64,000 nt of DNA, taken from contig JACKKC010000010.1 of the NCBI GenBank assembly GCA_020637615.1, forward strand, positions 1 through 64,000, in the 5' to 3' direction. Below, in pieces: positions 34,235 to 42,401 of the stretch. Source of the DNA: Rhodovulum sp. (lineage in GTDB: Bacteria > Pseudomonadota > Alphaproteobacteria > Rhodobacterales > Rhodobacteraceae). The position numbers and the translations under genes are program-made. Numbering within the stretch: the stretch's first letter is position 1; every line of letters starts with the position of its first letter. The notes under the pieces are model-generated. The model saw only the letters and a program-made list of their open reading frames with translations. It searched no databases and was not told where the DNA came from.

Positions 34235-34360
34235 CGAAGCTTGTTCTTTCTGCTCCAACCGCCCCGCCACGAGACGAGGGCAGCGCCCGTCCCGGCGGGT
34301 GCGGAGCGCCCACGTCGTGCCGCGAGGCACGCCCTTGGCGTGACGGGGCGGGGCGGGGTG
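34235..34360 (+). repeat. Dispersed intergenic repeat, copy C
   Basis: Same unit as copies A, B and D, here between the HdeD-like gene and lipoprotein paralogue 3. It retains GCCCCGCCACGAGACGAGGG, CAGCGCCCGTCCCGGCGGG, GTCGTGCCGCGAGGCACGCC and TGGCGTGACGGGGCGGGGC. The terminal GGGC/GCCC hairpin is lost. Confidence 0.78.
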
Positions 34361-34414
34361 GTGGGGCTGGCGTGATCGGGGCAAGGCTGGTCGGAGGCGC
34401 GGACGCGGCGCGGA

Positions 34415-34915
34415 TCACTCCAGGCGGACGAAGACGTTGGGATAGCGGGAGACCGGATAGGCGGGTCCGTACCAGCCCGGGGCGTACCAGCCCGGGCCGC
34501 CCCAGCCGTAGAGGCCCGGCCGGCCGTAGACCCAGGGCACGGGGCCGGCGAGATAGCCGGGCGGATATTGCCAGGTGGTGGTGACGTCGCGCCGGGCGGT
34601 GCCGTGGAGCTCGCCGGCCCGGCAGTCGAAGCGCAGTTCCGGTGATTGCGGCCCGAAATTCGGCACGACCAGCCGGGCGGGCGTGACGAGCCTCGTGCTG
34701 TAGAGCGAGCTGGTCACGGCGCATTCGGCGCCGAGCACCTCGTTGCGCGCGCCGGCCGCGTCCTCCACGTAGCTGCGCACGATCAGCCGCGCCTCGCCCC
34801 GGACATCGGCGAAGCTGCCGCCGGGGACGACGACCTCCTGGCTCACCGGCACGCCGCCGGCGCAGGCGCCGAGCATCGCGAGGGCCGGCAGGAGCGCGAC
34901 GAGGTGGCGGCGCAT
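34415..34915 (-). CDS. Lipoprotein, paralogue 3 of a three-member local family
   Basis: 166 residues. Signal ending LGAC (Cys18). The family core is RLIVRSYVEDAAG, EVLGAECAVTS, LVTPARLVVPNFGPQSPEL and RFDCRAGELHGTA. The C-terminus is rich in Gly, Pro, Tyr and Trp (YGWGGPGWYAPGWYGPAYP) and ends RYPNVFVRLE. It starts only 3 bp after the stop of the 2-oxoacid oxidoreductase gene and is probably read from the same transcript. The function is unknown. Confidence 0.75.
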   Translation of the reverse strand: MRRHLVALLPALAMLGACAGGVPVSQEVVVPGGSFADVRGEARLIVRSYVEDAAGARNEVLGAECAVTSSLYSTRLVTPARLVVPNFGPQSPELRFDCRAGELHGTARRDVTTTWQYPPGYLAGPVPWVYGRPGLYGWGGPGWYAPGWYGPAYPVSRYPNVFVRLE

Positions 34916-34918
34916 GGG

Positions 34919-37900
34919 CTATTCGGCCGCCGCGACCCGCGGCCAGCCGCCGGCCTCGAAGGCATCGAGCAGCTCGCGGCGCCGCCCGGCCGCCTGCTCC
35001 GCCGCCCTCGCCTTGACCGGGCCGAAGCCGCGGATCTCGAGCGGCAGGAGCGCGAGCTCGACGGCGATGTCGCGGGTTTCCGGGGCGAGGCGCGCCTGAA
35101 CCCGATCCATGTCCGCCTCGTATTCGGCGATCAGCGCGCGCTCCAGCCGCCGCTCGGCGGTGCGGCCGAAGGGATCGAGCGCGGTGCCGCGCAGCCGCTT
35201 CATGCGCGCGAGCAGGCCGAGCAGGCCGAGCATCCAGGGGCCGAACTCGCGCTTCTTCGGGCGGCCGTCGGCGTCGAGGCCGCCGAGGATCGGCGGCGCG
35301 AGGTGGAAGCGCATGCTCCGGACCGAGGCGAATTGCGCGTCGACCGCCGCGCGCAGCGTCTCGGAATGCAGCCGGGCGACCTCGTATTCGTCCTTGTAGG
35401 CCAGGAGCTTGTGGTAGCCTTTTGCCATGGCGGATGCAAAATCCTCGTCCAGCTCGCGCGCCCGCGCGATGCGGTCGCGGTAGCGGCGGGCGAGACGCGC
35501 GTCCTGATATTTTTCGAGGTGATCGGCACGGCGCGCGATGATGGTGTCGAGGTCGGCCGCGCGCGGCGGCGCCGGGGGCACGGCCGCCTCGGCGGCCGCG
35601 GCGGGATGCAGCACGGCCCAGCGGCCGAGCGCGAAGGCGCGCTTGTTGCCCTCGGGATCGGCGCCGTTGATCTCGATCGCGCGCAGGATCGCCTCCTCGC
35701 CGAGCGGCACCAGGCCCGATTGCCAGGCGGCGCCGAGCATCAGCACATTGGCGTGCACCGCATCGCCGGTCAGCACCTCCGCCAGCCGCGTGGCGTCGAG
35801 CATGGCGAGGCCCGCGTCGCCGAGGCGCGCGCGCAGCGCCAGCGTCAGCCGATCGGTCGGGAGGCGGAAGCCGCGGTCGCGGGTGAACTGGCCGGTGACG
35901 ATCTCATGGGCATTGACCACCGCGCGGCTGCGGCCGCGGGTGAGCAGCCCCAGCGTCTTGGTTCCGGCCGAGACCACCAGATCGCCGCCGATCAGCGCAT
36001 CCGCCTCGCCCACCGCGACGCGGATCGCCGAGATGTCCGCGGGCTTCTCGGCGATGCGGCAGTGGATATGCACCGCGCCGCCCTTCTGGGCGAGGCCGGC
36101 CATTTCCATGACGCCCGCGCCCTTGCCCTCGAGATGCGCGGCCATCGCCAGCAGCGCGCCGATGGTCACGACGCCGGTGCCGCCGACCCCGGTGACCACG
36201 AGGTTCCAGGTGCCGCGGATCTCGGGGAGCGCCGGCGCCGGCAGGTCCGGCAGCGCCAGATCCTGCCTGGGCCGCGCCCGGACCACGGCGCCCTCGAGCG
36301 TCACGAAGCTCGGGCAGAAGCCCTTGAGGCAGGAATAATCCTTGTTGCAACTCGACTGATCGATGGCGCGCTTGCGGCCGAACTCGGTCTCGAGCGGCAG
36401 GATCGAGACGCAGTTCGACTGCACGCCGCAATCGCCGCAGCCCTCGCAGACATCCGCGTTGATGAAGACGCGCCGGTCGGGGTCGGGGAAGGTGCCGCGC
36501 TTGCGGCGGCGGCGCTTCTCGGCGGCGCAGGTCTGGATGTAGATGATGGCGCTGACGCCCGGGACGGTCTGCAATTCGCGCTGCACCGCGTCGAGCCCGT
36601 CGCGCGGCACCATCTTCACGTCGCCCGGGAAGCTCCTGAAATCGACCGATTCCTTGGGGTCGTAAACCACGACGATCTGCCCCACGCCCATGGCTTCGAG
36701 CTCGCGGGCGATGCGCTGCGGGGTCAGCCCGCCCTCGTTGGGCTGGCCGCCGGTCATGGCGACGGCGTCGTTGAAGAGGATCTTGTAGGTGATGGTGGTG
36801 CCGGCGGCGAGGGCGGCGCGGATCGCCTGGACGCCGGAATGGTTGTAGGTGCCGTCGCCGAGGTTCTGGAAGACATGGGGCCGCCGGGAGAAGGGCGCCT
36901 CGCCGATCCAGTTCGCCCCCTCCCCGCCCATATGGGTGAAGCCCTCGGTGGCGCGGTCCATCCACTGCACCATGTAATGGCAGCCGATGCCGGCATAGGC
37001 GCGGGCGCCGCCGGGCAGGAGCGTCGAGGTATTGTGCGGGCAGCCCGAGCAGAACCAGGGCTTGCGCACCGCGATCTCCTCGGCGTTGTCGGCGTGGAGT
37101 GCCGCGTCGAGCACGGCGCGGCGGGCAGCGAGCGTCTCGGTCTCCACGCCCTCCGCCGCGAGCAGGCCGCCGAGCGTATGCGCGATCCGGACCGGATCGA
37201 GCGCGGCCTTGACCGAGAAGACCGTCTCGCCGCGCTCGTTCTTCCAGCCGATCACCCGCCGGCCGCGGCGGTCGTCGAAGATCGCCTCCTTGATCTCGAC
37301 CTCGAGCAGCTTGCGCTTCTCCTCGACCACGATGATCAGCTCGAGGTCGTGCGCCCACTCGCGGAACGATTTCATGTCCAGCGGCCAGACCATGCCGATC
37401 TTGTAGGTCGAGATGCCGAGCCGGGCAGCCTGCGCGGCGTCGAGCCCGAGCAGCTCGAGCGCATGCACCGTGTCGAGCCAGGACTTGCCGCAGGAGACGA
37501 TGCCGATCCGCGCCCTGGCGTCGCCCCAGACGCGCCGGTCGATGCGGTTGGCGCGCGCGAAGGCCTCGGCCGAGAAGCGCTTGAAATCGTGCATGCGCGC
37601 TTCCTGGGCCACCGGCGTGTCGCCGAGCCTAATGTTGAGCCCGCCCTCGGGCATGGTGAAATCGGTCGGGGTCACGATCCGGAGCCTGTGGGGGTCGCCG
37701 TCGACCACCTCGGTGACCTCGATGGTGTCCTTGACGCATTTCAGCCCGACCCAGGCGCCGGAATAGCGCGAGAGCGCCCAGCCGAGCAGCGCGTAGTCGA
37801 GCACCTCCTGCACGCCCGCCGGCGAGAGGATCGGCATCATCGCATCGACCAGCGCGAATTCCGAATGGTGCAGCGTGGTCGAGCTCTCGCCGGTATGGTC

Positions 37901-38335
37901 GTCGCCGAGCGCCGCGAGCACGCCGCCGAGCGCCGCGGTGCCGGCCATGTTGGCGTGGCGGAAGACGTCGCCGCAGCGGTCCACGCCGGGGCCCTTGCCG
38001 TACCAGAGCCCGAAGACACCGTCGACGCGGCCCTCGCCGCGCAGCGCCGCCTGCTGGCTGCCCCAGAGGGCGGTGGCGGCGAGATCCTCGTTGAGACCCG
38101 GCTCGAACTTGACGTCCGCGGCCGCGAGCTCGCGCTCCGCACGCATCATCTGCAGGTCGAGGCCACCGAGCGGCGAGCCGCGGTAGCCGGTGGCATAGCC
38201 CGCGGTGGAGAGCCCCGCGGCCTCGTCGCGCGCCTTCTGCATCAGGAGCACGCGCACCAGCGCCTGGGTGCCGCCGAGCAGCACCTGCCGCTTGGTCAGG
38301 TCGAACCGGTCTGCGAGCGAGACGTCGTGCAACAT
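34919..38335 (-). CDS. Indolepyruvate ferredoxin oxidoreductase family fusion protein
   Basis: 1,138 residues, alpha, beta/TPP and gamma parts fused as in IorA-IorB fusions. From the N-terminus: pyrimidine-domain-like region with GYRGSPLGGLD, WYGKGPGVDRCGDV; the TPP region with CSGCPHNTST, GIGCHYMVQWMD, MGGEGANWIG and NLGDGTYNHSG; Fe-S cysteines in VCEGCGDCGVQSNCVS and CNKDYSCLKGFCPSF; the gamma domain GVGGTGVVTIGALLAMAA, AGLAQKGGAVHIH; and a C-terminal DUF6537-like domain. It should oxidatively decarboxylate aryl-pyruvates or related 2-oxoacids. It is divergent from a LysR regulator, which may control it. Confidence 0.92.
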   Translation of the reverse strand: MLHDVSLADRFDLTKRQVLLGGTQALVRVLLMQKARDEAAGLSTAGYATGYRGSPLGGLDLQMMRAERELAAADVKFEPGLNEDLAATALWGSQQAALRGEGRVDGVFGLWYGKGPGVDRCGDVFRHANMAGTAALGGVLAALGDDHTGESSTTLHHSEFALVDAMMPILSPAGVQEVLDYALLGWALSRYSGAWVGLKCVKDTIEVTEVVDGDPHRLRIVTPTDFTMPEGGLNIRLGDTPVAQEARMHDFKRFSAEAFARANRIDRRVWGDARARIGIVSCGKSWLDTVHALELLGLDAAQAARLGISTYKIGMVWPLDMKSFREWAHDLELIIVVEEKRKLLEVEIKEAIFDDRRGRRVIGWKNERGETVFSVKAALDPVRIAHTLGGLLAAEGVETETLAARRAVLDAALHADNAEEIAVRKPWFCSGCPHNTSTLLPGGARAYAGIGCHYMVQWMDRATEGFTHMGGEGANWIGEAPFSRRPHVFQNLGDGTYNHSGVQAIRAALAAGTTITYKILFNDAVAMTGGQPNEGGLTPQRIARELEAMGVGQIVVVYDPKESVDFRSFPGDVKMVPRDGLDAVQRELQTVPGVSAIIYIQTCAAEKRRRRKRGTFPDPDRRVFINADVCEGCGDCGVQSNCVSILPLETEFGRKRAIDQSSCNKDYSCLKGFCPSFVTLEGAVVRARPRQDLALPDLPAPALPEIRGTWNLVVTGVGGTGVVTIGALLAMAAHLEGKGAGVMEMAGLAQKGGAVHIHCRIAEKPADISAIRVAVGEADALIGGDLVVSAGTKTLGLLTRGRSRAVVNAHEIVTGQFTRDRGFRLPTDRLTLALRARLGDAGLAMLDATRLAEVLTGDAVHANVLMLGAAWQSGLVPLGEEAILRAIEINGADPEGNKRAFALGRWAVLHPAAAAEAAVPPAPPRAADLDTIIARRADHLEKYQDARLARRYRDRIARARELDEDFASAMAKGYHKLLAYKDEYEVARLHSETLRAAVDAQFASVRSMRFHLAPPILGGLDADGRPKKREFGPWMLGLLGLLARMKRLRGTALDPFGRTAERRLERALIAEYEADMDRVQARLAPETRDIAVELALLPLEIRGFGPVKARAAEQAAGRRRELLDAFEAGGWPRVAAAE

Positions 38336-38578
38336 CCTGCTTCCTCGTTCCGGCGGAGGGCCGGATGGGTCGCCCCCCTCGAATCTAGGCCGGAAGCGGC
38401 GAGGAATGAAGCAAAATCACCGGAATATGACCAATGCTCCGCATATGGAAAGAAAGTATCCGTCCGCCGCCGCGGCGTGAAAGCAAGGACAAAAACCATG
38501 ACCCCGATCGGAAATCTGTGCTAGGGGCGTCTCGCGCGGCGGATCGGGCTGCGCTTGGCAAGACCTGAAGAGACCGTC

Positions 38579-39505
38579 ATGGACTGGGACAAGCTGCGAA
38601 TCTTCCACGCGGTCGCCGATGCCGGCAGCCTGACCCATGCCGGCGAGTCGCTGCATCTCAGCCAGTCGGCGGTCAGCCGCCAGATCCGGGCGCTCGAGGA
38701 GAGCCTCAACACCACGCTCTTCCGCCGCCATGCCCGCGGGCTGATCCTGACCGAGCAGGGCGAGCTGCTCTTCGAGGCGACGCGCACCATGACCAAGCGC
38801 CTCGACGCCACCGCGGCACGCATCCGCGACAGCGAGGACGAGGTCTTCGGGGAATTGCGCGTGACCACGACGCTCGGCTTCGGCACGCTCTGGCTGCTGC
38901 CGCGGCTGCCGCGGCTCTTCGCGCTCTATCCCAATCTCAAGATCGACCTGATGCTCGAGGAGAAGCTCCTCGACCTTCCCATGCGCGAGGCCGATGTGGC
39001 GATCCGCATGAAGGAGCCGAGCCAGGCCGAGCTGATCCGCCGCCGCCTGATGGACGTGCGCATCTGCTTCTATGCCAACGCCGATTACGTGGCGCGCAAC
39101 GGCATGCCGGAGACCGCCGAGGCGCTGGCGGACCATCGCCTGATCACCCAGAGCCCCTCCTCGCCGCAGGTGCGCGCCGGGCTGGAGTTCAGCCAGCCCT
39201 TCGTCGCCGCGGCCAATCATTCGGCGATGACGGTCAATACCTATTTCGGCATTCTGCAGGGGGTGATCCACGGCATCGGCATCGGATCCCTCCCCGATTA
39301 CGTCACGGCCGACTTCCCCGATCTGGTGCGGGTTCTGCCCGATGTGCAGAGCGCCACGATCCCGGTCTATCTCGCCTATGTGGAGGAATTGCGCCATTCC
39401 AAGCGGGTCTGCGCCTTCCGCGACTTCGTTCTGGAGGAGATCCAGAGCTTCCGCCGGCGGGCGCTTCCGGAGGCTCCCGAGACCGGCCATGCAATGACAC
39501 CATAG
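38579..39505 (+). CDS. LysR family transcriptional regulator
   Basis: 308 residues. The N-terminal winged HTH reads WDKLRIFHAVADAGSLTHAG, LSQSAVSRQIRALEESLNTT, LFRRHARGLILTEQGELL. A linker helix and a co-inducer domain (about 95-300) follow. GAAGAGA precedes the ATG. It is divergent from the 2-oxoacid oxidoreductase gene across 243 bp, the classic arrangement for a LysR regulator and its target, though the effector cannot be inferred. Confidence 0.9.
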   Translation: MDWDKLRIFHAVADAGSLTHAGESLHLSQSAVSRQIRALEESLNTTLFRRHARGLILTEQGELLFEATRTMTKRLDATAARIRDSEDEVFGELRVTTTLGFGTLWLLPRLPRLFALYPNLKIDLMLEEKLLDLPMREADVAIRMKEPSQAELIRRRLMDVRICFYANADYVARNGMPETAEALADHRLITQSPSSPQVRAGLEFSQPFVAAANHSAMTVNTYFGILQGVIHGIGIGSLPDYVTADFPDLVRVLPDVQSATIPVYLAYVEELRHSKRVCAFRDFVLEEIQSFRRRALPEAPETGHAMTP

Positions 39506-39535
39506 CTGCCATGCGCAAATTTTGGGCATTCGTTC

Positions 39536-39564
39536 TTGCGCGCACCGGGATGTGAAGCTATATT
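39536..39564 (+). promoter_or_regulatory. Promoter of a candidate small RNA
   Basis: TTGCGC at 39536-39541, a 17-nt spacer and TATATT at 39559-39564 (5 of 6 match to the -10 consensus). This predicts a start at about 39,571, 66 nt after the LysR stop. It is one of the clearest promoters in the window. Confidence 0.55.
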
Positions 39565-39570
39565 ACAACT

Positions 39571-39656
39571 CGAAGTTGGGCCTCCGAATTTCGGATGTGC
39601 CTGCTTCACCTCCCTGTTGGACTTGGGCCGAGCCATGTGCTCGGCCTCTTTTTTTT
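39571..39656 (+). ncRNA. Candidate small RNA (about 85 nt)
   Basis: The segment lies between a good promoter and a strong intrinsic terminator and has no reading frame with a ribosome site. Predicted structure: a small TCCGAA-T-TTCGGA stem, a single-stranded pyrimidine stretch TTCACCTCCCTGTT, then the terminator stem. A CCTCCC core in an unpaired region is complementary to Shine-Dalgarno sequences and is common in alphaproteobacterial regulatory RNAs. It does not fit 6S, SRP or tmRNA, and I cannot assign it to a named family. Boundaries are inferred. Confidence 0.5.
39626..39656 (+). terminator. Strong rho-independent terminator
   Basis: Perfect 7-bp stem GGCCGAG / CTCGGCC with a 7-nt loop, followed by TCT and eight consecutive T residues in total at 39649-39656. 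It ends the candidate small RNA and could also end lysR read-through transcripts. Confidence 0.88.
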
Positions 39657-40065
39657 CAACGTCCGTTGGCTGCAACCGCGGCCTTTGCGGGTTCCGGCGG
39701 GCAGCGGGGCGGCGCCGGCCGATGATCGTGCGGGTCGCATATTTTTGTGATCACGAACGAATCCCCTGCGCGGCGGCGCAGAATTATGTCCGGCGACACC
39801 ATCCCTTCGCCCGAGCTCCAAGCACGCCAGCGTCATCATCCCGGGCGACGGGCAACGCCCGTCCCGCCCCGTCACGCCGAAGGCGTGCCTCCGGCACGAG
39901 GCGGGCGCTCCGTACCCCCCGGGCCGGGCGCTGCCCTCGTCTCGTGGCGGGACGGTCGGAGAAGAAGGCATGCGCTCCAGTTGCGATAGCCCTGCGCCGC
40001 CCACCTTGACACCCCCGCGGCCGGCACCCTTCATCGGCCACGACCACCCGCAGCGGAGCGCGCCC
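39657..40065. other. 409-bp intergenic region before the SMR gene
   Basis: Contains the inverted repeat copy D (39841-39970). The leader just before the SMR gene was inspected for guanidine riboswitch hallmarks (paired ACGR-loop hairpins, or a large conserved ykkC fold) and none was convincing. No gene is seen. Confidence 0.5.
39841..39970 (-). repeat. Dispersed intergenic repeat, copy D (inverted)
   Basis: Fourth copy, opposite in orientation to A-C. Read on the minus strand it gives CCCGCCACGAGACGAGGGCA, GCGCCCGGCCCGGGGGG, CTCGTGCCGGAGGCACGCC, TTCGGCGTGACGGGGCGGG and GGGCGTTGCCC. All three hairpins can form. Confidence 0.8.
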
Positions 40066-40380
40066 ATGCCCTGGACCTACCTCGTCGTCGCCGGCCTCTT
40101 CGAGATCGGCTGGGCGATCGGCCTCAAATACACCGACGGCTTCACCCGCCCGCTGCCGACCCTCCTGACCGTCGCGTCGATGATCGTCAGCATCTCCCTG
40201 CTCGGGCTCGCGCTGCGCCACCTGCCGGTGGGCACCGCCTATGCGGTCTGGACCGGCATCGGCGCGGTCGGGACCGCCGGGCTCGGCATCCTGCTCCTGG
40301 GCGAGCCCGCCACGCTCGCGCGCATCCTCTGCATCGGGCTGATCCTCGCGGGCATCTTCGGCCTGAAGCTCGCCAGCTGA
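40066..40380 (+). CDS. Small multidrug resistance (SMR) family transporter, Gdx/SugE-like
   Basis: 104 residues with four membrane helices. The essential Glu13 is in VAGLFEIGWAIGLKYTDG. Other SMR marks are the second helix VSISLLGLALRHLPVGTAYA, VWTGIGAVGTAGLGILLLGE and the C-terminal helix. The N-terminal pattern fits the Gdx (guanidinium exporter) branch more than EmrE. A single full-length copy suggests a homodimeric antiporter. Upstream is repeat copy D. Confidence 0.9.
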   Translation: MPWTYLVVAGLFEIGWAIGLKYTDGFTRPLPTLLTVASMIVSISLLGLALRHLPVGTAYAVWTGIGAVGTAGLGILLLGEPATLARILCIGLILAGIFGLKLAS

Positions 40381-40471
40381 CCCCCCGATTTGCGGTTTCC
40401 CGCTCCGCGGCTTTGCTCTAATCACGGGCGCAAGGGCGCGGAGGGCGCGCTGCCAAAGGGGAACCACCGCA

Positions 40472-41749
40472 ATGTCAGTCATCATCGACGTGGTCGGACG
40501 CGAAATTCTCGACAGCCGGGGCAATCCGACGGTCGAGGTCGACGTCCTGCTCGAGGACGGCGCCAGCGGCCGGGCCGCCGTGCCCTCCGGCGCCTCCACC
40601 GGTGCGCATGAGGCGGTGGAACTGCGCGACGGCGACAAGGGCCGGTACGGCGGCAAGGGCGTGCGCCGGGCGGTCGAGGCGGTGAACGGCCAGATCTGCG
40701 ACGCGCTCACCGGCATCGCCGCCTCCGAACAGGTGATGATCGACCGCATCCTGATCGAGCTCGACGGCACCGCGAACAAGGCGCGCCTGGGTGCCAACGC
40801 CATCCTCGGCGCCAGCCTCGCCGCCGCCAAGGCTGCCGCGGCCAGCCAGGGAACCCCGCTCTACCGCTATGTGGGCGGGGCCGCCGCCCGGGTGCTGCCG
40901 GTGCCGATGATGAACATCATCAACGGCGGCGCCCATGCCGACAACCCGATCGACATCCAGGAATTCATGATCATGCCGGTCGGGGCGGAGACGCTCGCCG
41001 ACGCGGTGCGCATCGGCTCGGAAGTCTTCCATGCGCTGAAGGGCGCGCTCGCCAAGGCCGGCCACAATACCGCCGTGGGCGACGAGGGCGGCTTCGCACC
41101 CAATCTCTCCTCCACCCGGGAGGCGCTCGACTTCATCGTCAAGAGCGCCGAGACCGCGGGCTACCGGCCGGGCGAGGACATTTATCTCGCGCTCGACTGC
41201 GCCGCGACGGAATATTTCGCCGACGGCATCTACGACATGAAGGGCGAGGGCAGGAAGCGCAGCCCGGCCGAGAACGCCGACTACCTCGCCGATCTCGTCG
41301 ACGCCTATCCCATCATCTCCATCGAGGACGGCATGTCCGAGGACGACTGGGAGGGCTGGAAGCTCCTGACCGAGCGCCTGGGCGGCCGCTGCCAGCTCGT
41401 CGGCGACGATCTCTTCGTCACCAATACCGAACGCCTCTCCCGCGGCATCGCCGAGGGCATCGCCAATTCGATCCTCGTCAAGGTGAACCAGATCGGCAGC
41501 CTGACCGAGACGCTGGCCGCCGTCGACATGGCCCAGCGCGCCGGCATGACCGCGGTCATGTCGCACCGCTCCGGGGAAACCGAGGATTCGACCATCGCCG
41601 ACCTCGCCGTCGCCACCAATTGCGGCCAGATCAAGACCGGCTCGCTGTCGCGCTCGGACCGGCTGGCGAAATACAACCAGCTCATCCGCCTCGAGGAGGA
41701 TCTCGGCGACAGCGCCATCTACGCCGGCCGCTCGATCCTGCGGCGCTGA
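40472..41749 (+). CDS. eno: Enolase
   Basis: 425 residues. It converts 2-phosphoglycerate to phosphoenolpyruvate. Motifs are REILDSRGNPTVEVDV, PSGASTGAHEAVELRD, GANAILGASLAAAKAA, INGGAHADNPIDIQEFMIMP, the metal ligands in ALDCAATEY, SIEDGMSEDDWEGW and VGDDLFVTN, and the signature ILVKVNQIGSLTET. AAGGGG lies 8-9 nt before the ATG. The ThiE-like gene follows 19 nt later on the same strand. Confidence 0.97.
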   Translation: MSVIIDVVGREILDSRGNPTVEVDVLLEDGASGRAAVPSGASTGAHEAVELRDGDKGRYGGKGVRRAVEAVNGQICDALTGIAASEQVMIDRILIELDGTANKARLGANAILGASLAAAKAAAASQGTPLYRYVGGAAARVLPVPMMNIINGGAHADNPIDIQEFMIMPVGAETLADAVRIGSEVFHALKGALAKAGHNTAVGDEGGFAPNLSSTREALDFIVKSAETAGYRPGEDIYLALDCAATEYFADGIYDMKGEGRKRSPAENADYLADLVDAYPIISIEDGMSEDDWEGWKLLTERLGGRCQLVGDDLFVTNTERLSRGIAEGIANSILVKVNQIGSLTETLAAVDMAQRAGMTAVMSHRSGETEDSTIADLAVATNCGQIKTGSLSRSDRLAKYNQLIRLEEDLGDSAIYAGRSILRR

Positions 41750-41768
41750 GCCGGAGGCCGCTGCCGCG

Positions 41769-42392
41769 ATGGCAGAGGCGCAGACCGCCGGCCTCTATCT
41801 GGTCACCCCGGCGCAACCGAGCCTCGGGGAGCTTCCTGATGCGCTCGGCGCCGCGCTCGACGCGGTGCCGGTCGCCTGCGTCCGCCTCGCCCTCGCCCGG
41901 ACCACCGAGGAGGATCTGATGCGCGCGGCCGACACGCTGCGCCCGGTCTGCCACGCCCGGGACGTGCCGCTGGTCCTGACCGACCATTTCCGCCTCGTCA
42001 CGCGCCTCGGACTCGACGGGGTGCATCTCGGCGACGGCGCGCGCCAGATCCGCGCCGCGCGCAAGGAGCTCGGCGCCGACGCCATCGTCGGCGCCCATGC
42101 CCGCGCCTCCCGCCACGACGGCATGACCGCCGCCGAGATCGGCGCCGATTACGTCGCCTTCGGCCCGCTGACGCAATCGAGCCTCGGGGACGGGACCCTG
42201 GCGCCGCTCGAGCTCTTCGCCTGGTGGTCGGAAATGATCGAGGTGCCGGTGGTCGCCGAGGGCGGCCTCACCCTGGATCTCGCCGCCGACCTCGCCGGCA
42301 TCGCGGATTTCATCGCGCTCGGCGACGAGATCTGGAATGCCCCCGAGGGCCCGGTGGCCGCGCTCCGGTCCTATGCCGAACGTCTCGGCTGA
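41769..42392 (+). CDS. Thiamine-phosphate synthase-like protein
   Basis: 207 residues, ThiE/TenI TIM-barrel superfamily. Visible are LYLVTPAQPSLG, VLTDHFRLVTRLGLDGVHLG, ADAIVGAHARASRHDGM, GADYVAFGPL and the phosphate-binding VVAEGGLTLDLAADL. The usual ThiE Mg/Asp pattern (GVHLGQ-D) reads GVHLGDG here and TxTK is altered to LTQSS. It may therefore be a ThiE relative, not the main synthase. It is co-oriented with and close to eno. Confidence 0.72.
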   Translation: MAEAQTAGLYLVTPAQPSLGELPDALGAALDAVPVACVRLALARTTEEDLMRAADTLRPVCHARDVPLVLTDHFRLVTRLGLDGVHLGDGARQIRAARKELGADAIVGAHARASRHDGMTAAEIGADYVAFGPLTQSSLGDGTLAPLELFAWWSEMIEVPVVAEGGLTLDLAADLAGIADFIALGDEIWNAPEGPVAALRSYAERLG

Positions 42393-42401
42393 CGGCCCCG
42401 C

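Noticed and set aside
34240..34384. Short peptides encoded by the dispersed repeats
   Set aside because: All four copies can be read as Arg/Gly-rich peptides, but in different frames, without ribosome sites, and with indels that break the frame. The repeats are structural, not coding.
34646..38524. A 1,292-codon open frame on the + strand
   Set aside because: Fully antisense to the oxidoreductase gene, which has clear motifs. The + strand product is Arg/Ala/Gly-rich low-complexity sequence, as expected from antisense frames in GC-rich DNA.
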